NCBI RefSeq assembly: GCF_900090045.1
Contig: NW_021638326.1
Location: 186,001-250,000 of the forward strand
Length of the DNA: 64,000 bases
Source: Plasmodium malariae
Lineage: Eukaryota; Apicomplexa; Aconoidasida; Haemosporida; Plasmodiidae
Direction: 5' to 3'
Shown: one piece after another, positions 1 to 13,457 of the stretch
Layout of the letters: the number at the start of each line of letters is the position of its first letter
Numbering within the stretch: position 1 is the first letter of the stretch
Notes under the pieces: model-generated
Databases searched by the model: none
Told to the model about the DNA's origin: nothing
The model's input: only the letters and a program-made list of their open reading frames with translations
Program-made: the position numbers and the translations under genes

Positions 1-1350
1 TGAAAAGTTTCTTATATACGTTATGATAATGTACTATAAAATATCATTCGTTTTTTTAATGGTAATATAATGTGATAATATCTAAATTCAAATGATTCTA
101 TTCATTAACCATGAAATTTTGATAATGTTTATATTATTAATTAAAGATGATTATTTTCTAAATAAAATATTATTAATATATAATAATATACCTTTTTTAT
201 ATATTATAAGGATATAATATTAAGAAAAATGAATATATGTATTTTGACTATGATTTTATTACCCTCTCGTGAAAATTATAATAAATAAGAAGAATATATA
301 TTTTTTTATTTTATTTATTAAAATTATTCCTGAATTAATTAGTTTATCGAAACAATAAACAAAATGGGATTGTAATATTATTTGCTTAATAGAAAGAATT
401 AAATAAAAATTTATAATATACGTATTTTTATGGTATATGGTAACAACCAAAAATTTTTACATATCAAAATGTATCTTATACTTCCGCACTATGAGACTAA
501 TATAGATTTATATTATAAATTTAAATACATATATATATATATATATACAGTTTTAATAGGAAAATAATATGAAAAAAAAATTATTTAATAATCTTATAAA
601 CTAAAGTGAAAAATTAAAAGAATTATTCTGTAATTACAAAAATCAAAAAAAAAAAAAAAAGATGAAAGTCAAAATATATAAATTATCATTAAAGCGTAAA
701 TGAAAAATAAGTCAATATTTTTTATTAACATTACATAGTATTAATGAACTTTTAGGTTTAACTGAAAGGGAAAATATAAAAGATGTATAATGTTTTTTAA
801 AATTTCTACAAAATAATTATATTTTCTTTCATTTCCTTTTTGTTTTAAAAAAAAGTTGAAGCTTATGAATTTAGTACTTTTTAATTTACATACATATTCA
901 CATTTAGCTTTTTTTTTTTTGATTTCATAAAAATATTTAAAAATTATTATTTTTGCTTTTTTTTATTTTTCAAAATATTAATTTTTCCTTCAACCTTTTT
1001 GGAAAATATTAGTATTAATTTATATATAGATAATTTATTAGAATTTTGATGCATATATTATATTAGGTATTATATAACTTTATAATAGTTATTATTACCT
1101 AAATTAAAATAAGTATATATAATATGAATATTTTTAAGATAACTGTATTAAAAATTTTACATTTCACATCTAATTTCCTTTTCTATGTTATTCATTAATT
1201 AATAAACTTTTATTAATGATCCCTTTAGATTTCGCAAAGTGTATGAAATATGTTTTATAAGCACCATCCGATTATATATAAATATCGTTCTATTATTTTT
1301 TGGATGTGAATTATGAATTTATAGAGTGTATTTTTCCAAATTTAATAAGA
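1..1350. other. 3' flank of STP1 copy 1, no gene seen
   Basis: Very A+T-rich with an A16 run at about 645-660 and a (TA)n tract near 526-548. Short open frames here look random in composition. The part next to STP1 copy 1 (about 985-1330) resembles the flank of STP1 copy 2 (about 59450-59770). Both contain a TGGAAAATATTAGTATTAA-like stretch and a shared TATGAATTTATAGA block that marks the old end of the coding region. Confidence 0.6.
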
Positions 1351-3894
1351 TTATTCTACTATGTTCTCGATATATATGGAATTCTGCGGTGTATCTTCTA
1401 CTCTTACCCATTTTTCTATGTCCTGGCTAAGGCCTTCCTCCCCTGTGTAAGCAGGAATTTTTCTATATTCTGTATTTTCTAGAACATTGTCATTAAATTC
1501 AATTATTTCTTTTGTAACATCTGATTTTCTCCCTAAGTTTACTTCTGTTGTCAAGTCATTTATGTAACTATCCAAAAGTAATCCCTCATTTTCTATAAAA
1601 TCTTCTTTTTTGCATTCTTCCAATACCATCATGAATACTAGTATACACAATTTTTCTAGTAATTTTTTTTTTATATATTTATATAATTCTTCATAACTTA
1701 TCTTCTGCTGTATCTCTTTTGTATTTAGAAGTGAAATATTATTTTTAAATTCTTCATTTACACTCTCATCTATCATATTGAGCAATTCTTGTGTCAATTC
1801 TTCATCCCATTCCTGTTCCAAGTATCGATCTATAATCATATGATTTTTTGATATCCACTCTCTCCATAAATCCTTTTCTTTTTCTGAAAATGAAATTTTT
1901 TGAATTTCAATTGAAAAATTCATTTTTAATTCTTCAGTTTCTTTTATGGAAGCTTTTTCTTTTTTCCATTCATTTTTCAAATAATTAAACCATACTGTTT
2001 TTTTTAATTTTTCAGAAATATTTCTATGTTCTTTTATCCATTTATTGCATAAAATTTTTTGTTTTTCAATGTCATTAATACTTTTAGTATTTTCCATTAT
2101 CAGTTCTCCATTACTCAAATTAGGATATGTTCTATATTCCTCTTCTTCAAACACTTCTAGGCATAACTCTAAAAATTCTCCTTTTTTGTGTTCCCATTCT
2201 TCATTTCTGAATTCTTCGAGTACTTCCATATGTACTTCTATAATGGTTTTAAATCTATCCTTTTTTTGCTTTGACGACTTTATATTTTTTATCATATCAT
2301 GTTCATGTATTTTTAATTTTTTAATAATTTGTTCCTCATCATATATTGTATCTTCTGGATGATCATGCGTTAAAAATTTACTTTTTTTGTCAGTAAATGA
2401 AGGTAGTAGAATTTTCAGTATTTTCACTTGTCTACTTTTTATACTTTTTTTTTTTTTTAATAATCCTATTAAAGCGTACTACAAAAAAGAAAAAAATTGA
2501 AGATATTTAAAATAAATTACGGCCATAATTGAATGGTTGCAGCTTTTTTAATACTTATGTTTTATCTAACTTTAATAAAAAAGGTAAATACAATAATAAT
2601 CATAAAGCTTATTAGAATAGATGATATGCTTTGGCTATGAATATTTTCTTCCGTACCTGTAATATCTTCTTAAATATATATATTATTTAGTGTAATTATT
2701 TAAAAAGTAAAATATTAGGGAGTATTAGTTATACCTGTCTTTTTAATGTGTGTAGGGGGGGTAATATAACTAGAGACAGGTTCAAATTCTTCAGGAGATG
2801 ATGGAATAGGCCCTTGAACTGGGGGTAACTTTATGATTTCGTTATCAAATCTAGTTGTAGTTTCTTTGCCTGTTTCGGAAGGTAAAATGTCGGAATTTGG
2901 TATAAAACTTGGAGTTTCGGTTTGTACTGATTCTGCAGCATCAGATTGCTTTTCCATATTTGGTGTAGCAGATAATGATTTTTGATCTTCTACTTGATGA
3001 TCTGATGAAGATTCAGATTGTTGTATAGTTAAATTTTGTATTTGCAATGAAGATTTTAATGAATCTTGATCTTGATGTATAGTTAAATCATGAGATACAT
3101 CTGGATGTTGCTCTTTATTTTGTTTTACAGCTGTATGATCTATAGGTGGGTCCGAGTACTCGCATTCAGGAAGTGTTTCAAATGTTTCTGGTTTACTTAC
3201 GTTGCAAGAATTATTTGGAAATGGTAATATTCGATTTTTATTTTTGCATTTTTGATAAATGTGCTGTTTATTATTAGTGAAATAGTTCTTTCTATCTATA
3301 ATCCAAGTATTATATTCAACAATTTTACTAGAACAATTACTATCACATTTAGCCGGACTAGAATTTCCTCTGTTAATGCATTTTATTCTATTTCTTTTTC
3401 TTTTTTTTTCCTCGCAGAAATCTTCTGCTTCATATATAAAATCTAAAACTTTTTTATCTTCTTCATTTAAAATCATAAAACATCCGCCATATTTATTTAG
3501 CCCTTTATAGTATTGTTGTAACCAGTACTTCAGTGCTAATTCCCACTTATATTCTCTTTCAAAACGTGGTGGTTCTTTCTTTTTCTTAATTAGATATTCA
3601 GCCAATTCTAGGCATACATTCCGGAAAATTTTCTTATTTTTTTCATTTTTCAAGGAATTCGTTTTTTCTTGTACATGTGTTATAATCTTTTGAAATTCGG
3701 GATTTGTACGGAATCTCCACGCATCATATCCTAAAATAGGAACATACTAAAAACAAAAATATTATTAAAAATTATATAAGCTATAATTTTTAAATTAGAT
3801 ATATATAAACACCTTCTTTATTATAAATTACTTATAAATAAAATTAAGCATCATAAAAAGCAATGAATATTACCAAGGAAAAACAAGAATCCAT
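1351..3894 (-). CDS. stp1: STP1 protein (SURFIN-related), copy 1
   Basis: Four exons on the minus strand: 3874-3894 (7 codons, starting MDSC), 2735-3746, 2571-2656 and 1351-2478, with GT..AG introns of 127, 78 and 92 bases. The predicted protein is about 748 residues. Exon 2 gives a Cys-bearing N-terminal domain (motifs FRNVCLELAEYL, KYGGCFMI, AEDFCEE, CDSNCS), then a Ser/Gln/Thr/Pro-rich stalk. Exon 3 supplies most of one membrane span (about residues 355-380). Exon 4 opens with a lysine run from an A14 tract and encodes a cytoplasmic domain with repeated Trp motifs (EEWEHKKGEF, WFNYLKNEWKKEK, LWREWISK). STP1 belongs to the SURFIN/PvSTP1 group of parasite antigens thought to sit at the infected-cell surface. 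No canonical signal peptide is visible, which is usual for this group. All reading frames join cleanly, so the gene looks intact. The C-terminal end may be slightly shorter than the ancestral form. Confidence 0.9.
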
Positions 3895-4363
3895 ATGGAT
3901 ACTAAGTTAATATTGCAGTTTGTTCAATATAATAATCTGAAATAAAAATACAAATTGGTATCTTTTTATTTATTTCTAGTGTAAATTTAGATTAATATTT
4001 TTATATAATAAAAAATTATAAAATAATAATTTTCATAAGAATTTAAGTTTTTCCTACAAAATAATTGAATACATTAGTATTTATTTTGTACACTTCATAT
4101 CTGCTTTTACTATATGTCAATATATTATAAATGGAGATAAATTCTAACAATATTTTTATATGAATGCATAACAATTTATATATTTTTATGAACAAATAAT
4201 ATTCCCTTTATAAACAAAAAGTCAAGATATTAACAGTAACGAAGTACATACAAGTTATATCAACATGTAATATAAAAGTTAATCTGTAAAAATATCATCA
4301 ATCTATATAATAAATTTTTTTCTTTAAATATAAACATATAAATATATGTATTATTATCTATAT

Positions 4364-4440
4364 TAATGTAAACAATTTTTTATATTCTTACTTTTTTCCA
4401 GGAATATATGATCTGTAAACCAAATCATTATTAGTACGGA
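4364..4440 (-). promoter_or_regulatory. conserved upstream element of STP1 copy 1
   Basis: About 520 bases upstream of the STP1 start. Read on the minus strand it contains TTGGTTTACAGATCAT followed by a T-rich stretch and TTGTTTACATTA. The same arrangement lies at the same distance from STP1 copy 2 (62825-62905). A promoter or 5'-UTR role is inferred from position and conservation only. Confidence 0.45.
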
Positions 4441-7400
4441 TACCATATATATATATATTTTTTTTTTCTCTTATTTATTCTTATTTATTTTTGGAAGAGA
4501 CCTTTATAGTGTTATAATTTTTTTGTTAAATTTTTTAATCATTTACCACATTGTAAGTAAGAATCAGAATTAATAATATATATATTATACTAAATTGTTG
4601 CTATTTTTATGGAAAGTTCTTATTAAAGTGTGACTGTGATACTTAATATTATATTTATATATTTTACCCAAAATTTCTTTATTTCTGATACATATTATTC
4701 AGTAAAATAATCTTAATAAAGTATATTTATTAAAGATTTATGTTCTTTTTTATGGGATAATTATCACTTTTATAGAAGAATCATTTTATATAGACAATAT
4801 TTTAATTAACGAAAAGTATATTTTGGTGTAATAATTAATAAAAATATGTTTGGCTACTTATTAAAACTATGAAATACAATTAAGAAATAGTTATAACAAA
4901 ATAATTCATAAAATTTTGTTGAAAAAATATAAAATATATTATAATTTTATAATAAAAAATATTAACATAATAACTAAATGTAAATAGAATAATATATTAA
5001 ATTACATGAGACAAAAAAAAGAGAGAAGCTTTGTAATTATTTTTCATTAATTTTTGATAGATATATTCTAATAAGTAGATTAAAAATATATTATATATTT
5101 TTTTGATTGTTCATATATTTAACCATTATAAAATAAATTTTTTTTATAGTAAATATTTATTTAGTATACAAAATAAAAAAAGTTGTATATTATTTATAAT
5201 TCTTTTTATGACGCGAATAATCAAATTACATTGCAGAAGAGTTTTAACTTATAACCAACAACATAGCTTATTATATTATTATGTACATATATTATTACAT
5301 ATTCTAATGTTTCCTTTGAAATAAGTACATATGAGATAAAGAGCGATTGGAAGATTAAACAAAAATATACTTATTATAAATTTCTGTTACTGATTAACTT
5401 ACATTTAAAATTACGTTATTATAGTTATCTTTAATAAATAATTTATAATAATGAGTTATATATTAAATTAATTTTATGCTCTAATGTATTTATATAAAAT
5501 TTATTTGTTCAATGTTCTGTTCGTTTTATTTTAATATCATATGTTTTTTTCAATTTTTTTTAAAAATATATTACTTAATAACAGTATATAGTAGAATATA
5601 CATAAAAATAACTTATTATGTTTTTGAATTTATTTCATTTGTATTTTTGTTTTTGAATATATTTTTATAAATATATGTAAATATAATTTATATAATGAGC
5701 GTATAATTGTGAAATAATTTGGAAACAAAAAATAGTATATGATTCTATGAAACACTTAAAATTATTTCAACAAAAAATACGTAAATTTCGTTTTAACATG
5801 TTTATAAGAAAATATTTTTTTTTTCTTTGTGTATGTATTTTTAATTATATTTTTCATTATTTGTTCAGAATTTTTTTATAGTACTTCAATTTATATATTA
5901 TTTTTGATTTATTTAAAAAAAATACAAAATAAATAACAATTCATATGAATTAATGAAGTTTTCTTCATAATATTGTGAATATGCTACTTGAATTTTTATT
6001 TAAAGTTAATATTTAATATAATAACATTTATATCTTCATGTAAAATATTAAAACAATATAAGCTAGTAGAAATGCTAAATGAATAAAAAGTATAATAGCT
6101 TATAAGTGGAAACATATGTAAAAGTAGATGTACATAGACAAATGCACATATTTAAATAATAATATATAATTTTTTTTTATTTAATATATACAAAAACACA
6201 ATGAAAAAGTTCTAGTATCTATTATTATAAGATGATACTTATGTATTTAAATTTATAGTTCATATTATTCAATGTAGAGTTAATAATTCTTAACATATTT
6301 TTATAGTGTAAACAGTCTTAAATAATAATAAACCTGATAAATAAGATAAAAAAATTTATTTTTATGTTAATTAGGACTTAATTTTACTAATATTTTTTTA
6401 TTTATGCATATAACTATATAGTCTTATCATATTATATAGGAAACTTATTATAGTAAGTATTTTAACGAAAAAGAAATAAGATAAATTTATTAAGAATAAT
6501 GTAATATAAAATATGTGATATTAGTTTAATAATTTATTAGTGTCATATCATTTTATTGATCTAAATAAGATTGTTTTATGTATAATTTATTTTTCATAAA
6601 ATTCTATTGTTCTGGTATGCATCTTTCAAATTTTGCGATCTCTAATATATAGCATATATAGTAATTTAATTATCTTAGTGTAAAAATTATTATTTATGTA
6701 AAAATAGTAAATTAACAGAAGACATGTTGTTAATATTGAGAATTATTATTTGATTTTAATTATACTTTTTCTTATTTACTACATATACTAAGAATATTAC
6801 GTTTATTAAATTATTAATTTGTACTTTTTGCTATATTTCTATTCATATAAGAAATATTATATATACAAATAATTTTAATGTTAAAGAATTAATGGATATT
6901 GGTTATTCAGTTAAAATTAATTCTCGTTTATATTTCTATGTCTGTATTACCTACAAATTTAAGTAAAATATTTGTCTTTAAATTCAAATATTTTCCTTTT
7001 TTTACGTTGTTAAATCTTTTACATGGACATTAATATAAGAAATGTTTATAGTTATATTAAAATGATACTCCTATTCTATTACATTTGTGGTGCTATTATT
7101 AAAAAAAAATTGTTGTAATCATTTTGTTTTTAATTTTTTTTAATATATATTTCTATTAAATTATTTAGGGTTTTTATTTTATACGTACCAAGATGTATAT
7201 ACTGAAAACATGAAGACTATAATTTTCTTAAATAAATGTTATATATTACTTTCTATTAGCCGAAAATGAACTATTGTTTTCAGAAAAATTTATCTATATT
7301 TGGGTATTTCTTTCATATACATATTTTTATATTTTCTTATTAAATCTCAAATCAAAGTACGAGTCATGTAATATAGTATTAACTAATTGCATTTTTGTAT

Positions 7401-7479
7401 GTACAACATCATTTTAAAAGGAATTTCTTGTCGTAACAAAATAGACGTATCATGTGGAACATTCAGATTTTTGAATAAA

Positions 7480-7701
7480 TTAATTTGTGGTTCTAGAAAA
7501 AGGGAAACATGAAAAATAATACCTGAATACTAATGTAATTAATGAAAATAAAAATGTAATTTCATACACCATATTTTTAGATGCTGTTTTTTCTTCTACT
7601 AGTAAACTTACAAATAATAATTTTACTGGAATTGTATAACTTAGAGATCCATTACCTTCATCTAGTTCAATAATATTGTTTAAGAGCTGTATTCTTATGT
7701 G
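7480..7701 (-). pseudogene. unidentified exon-like open stretch
   Basis: On the minus strand, immediately after a possible splice acceptor (TTGTAG), 73 codons run open to TAA. The translation is not obviously random: it has an acidic patch (IIELDEGNGS), a charged turn (VEEKTASKN) and a hydrophobic run (ITFLFSLITLVF) ending near a possible donor (AGGTATT). The colinear copy at about 18940-19090 keeps the hydrophobic stretch but is broken by stops. No start codon or signal exon was found. It could be the membrane exon of a decayed multigene-family member (a pir-like gene is one possibility), but I do not recognise it. Confidence 0.25.
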
Positions 7702-9676
7702 CTACAACATATGATATTTACGAAGTTGATATTTATTATTAAAGTTTTCCAATTATGTACAAAATTTATTGCATTAAGTATAACATATTTATTTAAATGA
7801 CTATTACATAGTCAATTATATTTTTTAGTATAAGAGCGACGGCTATAATTGTATATGAAATTTGGAAAGATTTTAGAGGTAATAAAACAAATAATTTGTA
7901 TTAGGTATATAAAAAAGCGAAAATTTTCAACAATTTTATATTAGTAAAAATGTAGAAATAATAATCTCTTTAAGTAAATTATATATTAAACCATATAAAT
8001 AATACAGTACATTCGATAAAAATTGGATACTTAAATGAATATACCATTTGGGGGGGATATTGAAACGTGCAATTAGTATAACTATGGAAATCATATTTTG
8101 TGAATTGAAATTTAATATTACTTTTTATTTATCATGTTATTTTCTTTCGTATTGAGTATTATTAATATTATTAAATAAATATAAAAATGATATAACTTGA
8201 AAAGTATATAAAATTTATTGATATATATATAAAGATAATGTAAGTATGCATGCTCAATAAGGGAAAAATTAAATATTTCAATGTAAATTAATGTATTTGC
8301 GTATGACTTCTTAATTTATAGGATATAAATAATTTAGATAAATATAAAATTATTTTCTAAAAATATATTAAAAAATGTTTTGGAATAACTTGTGTTACTA
8401 ACATTGAAGAGAATTAAACATAAGTAAATATCAAGAAGAATATTTTATACAGCGCACTTATATTTAATAATTTATTTTACAATTTTTATATATAGGATAT
8501 TATAAAAATTTTAAGTAGATTAAAGAGCATTATAAATGGAAACATTAACCAATAATAAGAGTGTTATATGTTGATATTGTTTAAAATACTACGATAACCT
8601 ATATAAGACTATTCATGAATGTTATAACGAAGTTAGTATATGAGAAAAAGAAATAAATATATAATAATATTAATTTCTGTATTTTTTAATTTGTTTTTTC
8701 GGTAACTTAAATAAATTATTTTAGAGTTACCTATTTTTTTCATATTTTTAACTATTCCCATTGTATTGTGAAATTTTTGATGGAAAAAATGATATAAATC
8801 TAAATTTCGGATGGTTACGTTAATATATGATATACATGATATTCTTATAATTATAATTCGTATGGTTACAATACGTAAATAAAAATATTTTATTGGCATA
8901 GTATGTTTACTACTGAAAAAGTATTTTTAATAAAATATTCTTTATATATATATATAGATTTATGATGATGTATCTGTAAAAAATATTACTGGAACTAAGT
9001 CTTTAAAAAAAAACAAAAAAAAAGATATATATATTCGTTATAAAATTATAAATAAAACAATTACTAAATCTTATATTATAGTAGACTATATTGTTATTCA
9101 TCTTTATATGTTATGTACTCATTATGCCCTGCAATTTAATTGTAAATTTTTCTCGTTTGATATGTTCTTAAAATTAATATGCAATATTTCTATATTAATT
9201 TTATTTTTAATTTGTTTTCTTATTCTTTTAAAAAATTTCGCATTTATATATATTTAATTAAAAATATATACGATGATTAAAGGAAAAATGTTTCATTAAG
9301 GTTTAATAACATAAATTAAATATAATTAATATTATAATTTTTAAAAATGATTATACAAAAATGAAAATTCAGTCTTCTTCTTGTTTGAGATATATATTTT
9401 TTCATATATTAGATAGTAGTATATAAATTAGATTATTTGAATACAATATAAGCTGTAAAAGAATTTATAAAATTATGAAGAAACTAAAGTATTTATCATA
9501 ATTTTTATTACATAAATGTTATTTTTTTTCATTTTTTATTATTATATTATTATAATAATTTACATTTTATTGTAAGTTACTACCTTTTTTAAAGTATAAT
9601 ATTTATTAAATTAGAATTAATAGTGGAGTAATATCTTTATGATTTGTACTTGTATTAACTTATAGAACAATGTATG

Positions 9677-9715
9677 ATCTATATTCTCTACGTTCAATAT
9701 TCTATATATACTCAA
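9677..9715 (+). promoter_or_regulatory. Fam upstream element for the 10107 gene
   Basis: ATCTATATTCTCTACGTTC followed by AATATTCTATATATACTCAA, about 430 bases before the start codon. This is one of the clearest copies of an element found before every Fam gene here. Confidence 0.5.
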
Positions 9716-10106
9716 TAACTCAAAATAATAGGAAACCTCATATTCTTACTTTGATTATTATGAAACGTATTCAAAAAAATACTACATAATAATTGCACTT
9801 AATCAAATAATTAAATAATATATTTAGAATATTTATAAATAAATTCGAATTATTTTATTCAAATGAAAATTAATTTTTTTTTTATAATAATATTAAGATA
9901 CACATAATATAATATATTTTTAAAGTTATGTTTCTTTTTATATATTGTAAAAACAATAATAACTATATACATTTTATTACGTACTTACAAAGGAATAATA
10001 AAAATTTTTTTTTGAATAAATAAAGATTCATTTATTAGTACAAATATGTTATATAATTTAAATTTTTTTCTTTACTAATTATATCAGTATAATAAAAATC
10101 TATATA

Positions 10107-10977
10107 ATGGAAAAGCCAAAAAAGTTATTCTTATTTACTGAAATTTTTTTTTTTATAATTTCAACTTGGATTCTAAATTTTGAAAATGATGTAGTATTAG
10201 AATATTATTTTAATTTATATGTATTTTTTATATATTTTGTTCTTTTTTTTTTAATACGAACTTTTAAAAATAAATTTTTTTTTAATTAAAAAAATCCTTT
10301 CTTTTCATTTTTAGATTTTATTTAACAAAATATTGGATGTGAACTATAACCTTGTTCAGAAATTAGACATAAAGATGTACAGATTACTAGCTAAATATAA
10401 GGAGACCAAGGATTCAAATAGTGCAAGTTTAAAAGATGATATACCTAATAATAGAGGTTATTCTCAAAGAGATATATTTAATAAAGTAGAAGACACAATG
10501 AAACGCAAAAAATCAAATAGAAGTTCACTGAATAAGGCGCAATATTATACAGAAGTAATAAATCATAATAAAGGAATGTTTGATGGAAAACATTTCCATT
10601 TTGAAAAAAAGTGGATCAAAAAAAAAGATTATGATTATTTTCTTGAAAAAAACAGGAGAATTGGTGATATATGTTTAAAAAAAATAAAATTTAGAAATTA
10701 TGGATTTGGAGTTTTCATATTTTTTATTTTTTTCGTGTTGGGAATAGGATACCCCATATTACAAGGATTAGGTTACTTGAAAGATGCTGCGGAAAAGATC
10801 TTGAAATCAATAAAAAGCGCTTTTGAGTTAGCAGAGGATATCCAAGTACCAACCTATACTTATCCATTATTATTTTCTATACTTCTTTTTATATTAGCTA
10901 TTATAATAGTAGTAGGAATTACAAAGATCTTAATAAATAATGAAAAATATAAAAAAATTAAGTTGATGACTGAGTAA
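10107..10977 (+). CDS. Fam-L/Fam-M family protein, type A (probably fam-m)
   Basis: Two exons, 10107-10193 (exactly 29 codons) and 10315-10977, joined in phase 0 across a 121-base GT..AG intron, give 249 residues. Exon 1 is a hydrophobic leader (KLFLFTEIFFFIISTWIL). Residues 52-56 read R-L-L-A-K, a PEXEL-like export motif with Lys where canonical PEXEL has Glu, Asp or Gln. A polar spacer follows, then the type A core (YYTEV..GMFDGKHFHFEKKW). Two membrane spans (about 160-180 and 213-235) flank a roughly 30-residue loop, and the short tail ends KKIKLMTE. It is expected to be secreted and exported into the host red cell; function is unknown. It pairs with the type B gene 2.5 kb downstream on the same strand. 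The fam-l versus fam-m label is uncertain. Confidence 0.88.
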
Positions 10978-13457
10978 AATTAATAATATGGAATATATAT
11001 TATTCTATCAAGAAGTCTTAAATATGAAGTCATATATGTAAGATTCTCAGTGGTATATTATTAATAAGCATACCTGGAATTGTCATAATGTTACGAATGT
11101 ACGTTTGCATACTTAGTTTATTAATTAACAACAATAAAAAATTATTTTTTTCTTTTCTTTGGGGATTTTAATGTTCTTATGTTTATAAATGTGTATACTA
11201 AATTATTATATAAGTTGCATTAATTATATATAACCTAATGCTTATATTTATGTAGTTAAATATATTTCTATGGAAGATATATATTTGTTCTTTAAAGCAA
11301 ATATAGAATATCATAATTCATATATATTTATAGAATTGTGATAAAAAAATTAGTAATAAATATGGTGCTTTCCATTTTTAACCTTCTATTACAATAAAAT
11401 TATTATTTGTTCATTATATGAATTAATATGTATCATTATATTAAAATTAACCATAAATATATCTTGTTTAGAATTTAATAAAATGTAGTGAATGGATTTT
11501 GTTGAAGTGATATTTATATATACATATATTTTTTTTCTTTAAAATTAAACTGTTATTCTATAAAATAAATTTATGAGAAATGTGAAAGAAGAAACCTTAT
11601 TTGTAAAGATATTTTTATCAGATATTATTCTGTTTTCATCATATAAATGTGAAATTATAAATATATAATAAAATAATATCCTTTCTATTTATAGAATATA
11701 TTAAAATATTTTCTAAATTATATATCCTGAATTTTTACAGTTATATGAAAATTTATACGTATTTATCCATGTACAAGTATGCTACATTGTGGTGTTAATT
11801 AAATTTTACATAATTATCAATACATATGTATTATAGTGAATATTTATAAATAAATATACTATATATTGTTATCATTCTCTATATTATTATAGGACCAAAA
11901 TAAGAAAATATATTTAATCATATATTAATACATAGCATATATAAATATTTTTATTTTTTCTTTGACATAATTGTAAATATCAAAAAATGTGATATATAAA
12001 TAAATTTTAATTTTCATCAATATTTCAAGAAAAAATTTTTTTTTTCCGTTTTTCCTAATTATTTGTGGGTATTTATTTATGTATTTTATTTGTAATTTAT
12101 AGTTTTGCATAAATATATTAATTAAAATTTAATATTATTTCAAATATATATAAATAGATTATATTGACAGTTACTAATTCATTCATATTTATAACAATAA
12201 TAGTTTAAATAAATTAAAAAGAAAAACAATTTTGTTTTATGCATATAAACCATAAATACAGGTTTATATTTTTACTTTACGGATAATAAGTTGTCAACAT
12301 GTATAAGTGTAATTTTAATCTTAATAGTAACAGTATGCAGGGTATTACTAGTTTTGTGTATTTGTTTAGTGTTCAATAAATAGAGAAATAACAATATTTA
12401 TTATTTCATCACAGTAATTTCGTAGTTGTTCATACACTTTTATTTATAGGTTTATTCTAAATAACTGTGATAATGTACCCTCATGAAAAAAGTGATATTC
12501 ATATATGTTATTGTCAAAATTAAGATTATGAATTAATGATGTATATTACGGTAATAATATTTTTAATACAAGATTTACAATATTTTTATTTTTTATTATA
12601 TTATAATATATTAGTACGTGAAAATACATATGTAAGTAGAAATTATATAATAAATAAAGTCTGTAAATTTTAAAACATCTTATATTTATATAATGATATA
12701 AATTAAACTTAAATTAGTGATTTTCTAAAATTGTTGTACAATAATAAAAAATTATAATTTATTCATATTTAAAATATATTTTGTTGTATATATATGGTAA
12801 TATAACATAAATTCAATTTTTTAAAAATATTATTTACTATTAAAGAATAAAAGTGTTATAATTAAAATATCATAAAATATATTACACAATATTTTTAAAA
12901 GCATTTATTGTACTATTATAATAATTAATATTATTTGACTATAGTAACTTGTTTTTAAAAAATATAATGTTAATTAGTAACAGGAAAACATCATTAAAAA
13001 ATGTTACTATAATCTGAATAAACAAAGCAAAAAATTATCTATATTCTCTACATTCTATATATTCCATGATATATATAAACTCAATATAGACAATGATTAA
13101 GAAAACTTATATATTTTTTATTTTATTTCTATAAGTATAATAAAAGAATTACTTAGGTAATATAATATATTAAATAATTACTTTTTGTAATTTGAATAAT
13201 TATAAATAAATGTATATTATTTCATTTTAATGATAATTCGACTATTTAAAATAAAATTAATATAAAACTTATATAAAAAAAAGATATATTTCGTTATATT
13301 TGTTGTACGAAGTATTTGATTTATAAAATTTTTATTATTATAGAGAAAATATTAAAAAAAATTTATAAGGATAAGTATAGCTTCCATTTTCCTTAGAATT
13401 GTACTATATTATAATTAATATTTTGCTTAGTACGTTACAATATTATAAATATAAATT
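10978..13457. other. intergenic region between type A and type B genes
   Basis: No gene seen. It corresponds to 22393-24918 in the second doublet; for example the stretch with ATATTAAAATTAACC (about 11440) matches one near 22840. It holds the possible 3' element of the type A gene (GTTCTTA at about 11173) and the upstream element of the next gene. A 61-codon minus-strand frame at 11925-12110 is low-complexity and is not called. Confidence 0.6.
13037..13088 (+). promoter_or_regulatory. Fam upstream element for the 13458 gene
   Basis: ATCTATATTCTCTACATTC, then TATATATTCC and a TAAACTCAATA block, about 420 bases before the start. This is the copy closest to my eye-built consensus. Confidence 0.5.

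Larger units (their letters stand above)
3895..10106. other. long intergenic region, no intact gene
   Basis: Contains the STP1 upstream element (4364-4440), a 73-codon open exon-like stretch on the minus strand (7480-7701) and, from about 5.9 kb on, the first copy of an 11.4-kb-offset duplication. Oddities are a G7 run at about 8049-8055 and GCGCACT at about 8452. A 73-codon plus-strand frame at 5103-5324 has Asn/Ile/Phe/Tyr composition typical of random AT-rich translation and is not called. Confidence 0.55.

Noticed and set aside
752..765. AGGTTTA-like word suggestive of a Plasmodium telomere repeat
   Set aside because: A single occurrence with no tandem array, so not a telomere tract.
1300..1482. 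60-codon plus-strand frame overlapping the STP1 copy 1 C-terminus
   Set aside because: Mostly antisense to the STP1 last exon and its flank, with no family feature.
2045..2362. 105-codon plus-strand frame rich in Ser and Leu, with a similar 70-codon frame at 60597-60809
   Set aside because: Both are antisense to the STP1 last exon. Their similarity follows from the coding strand, and they have no independent support.
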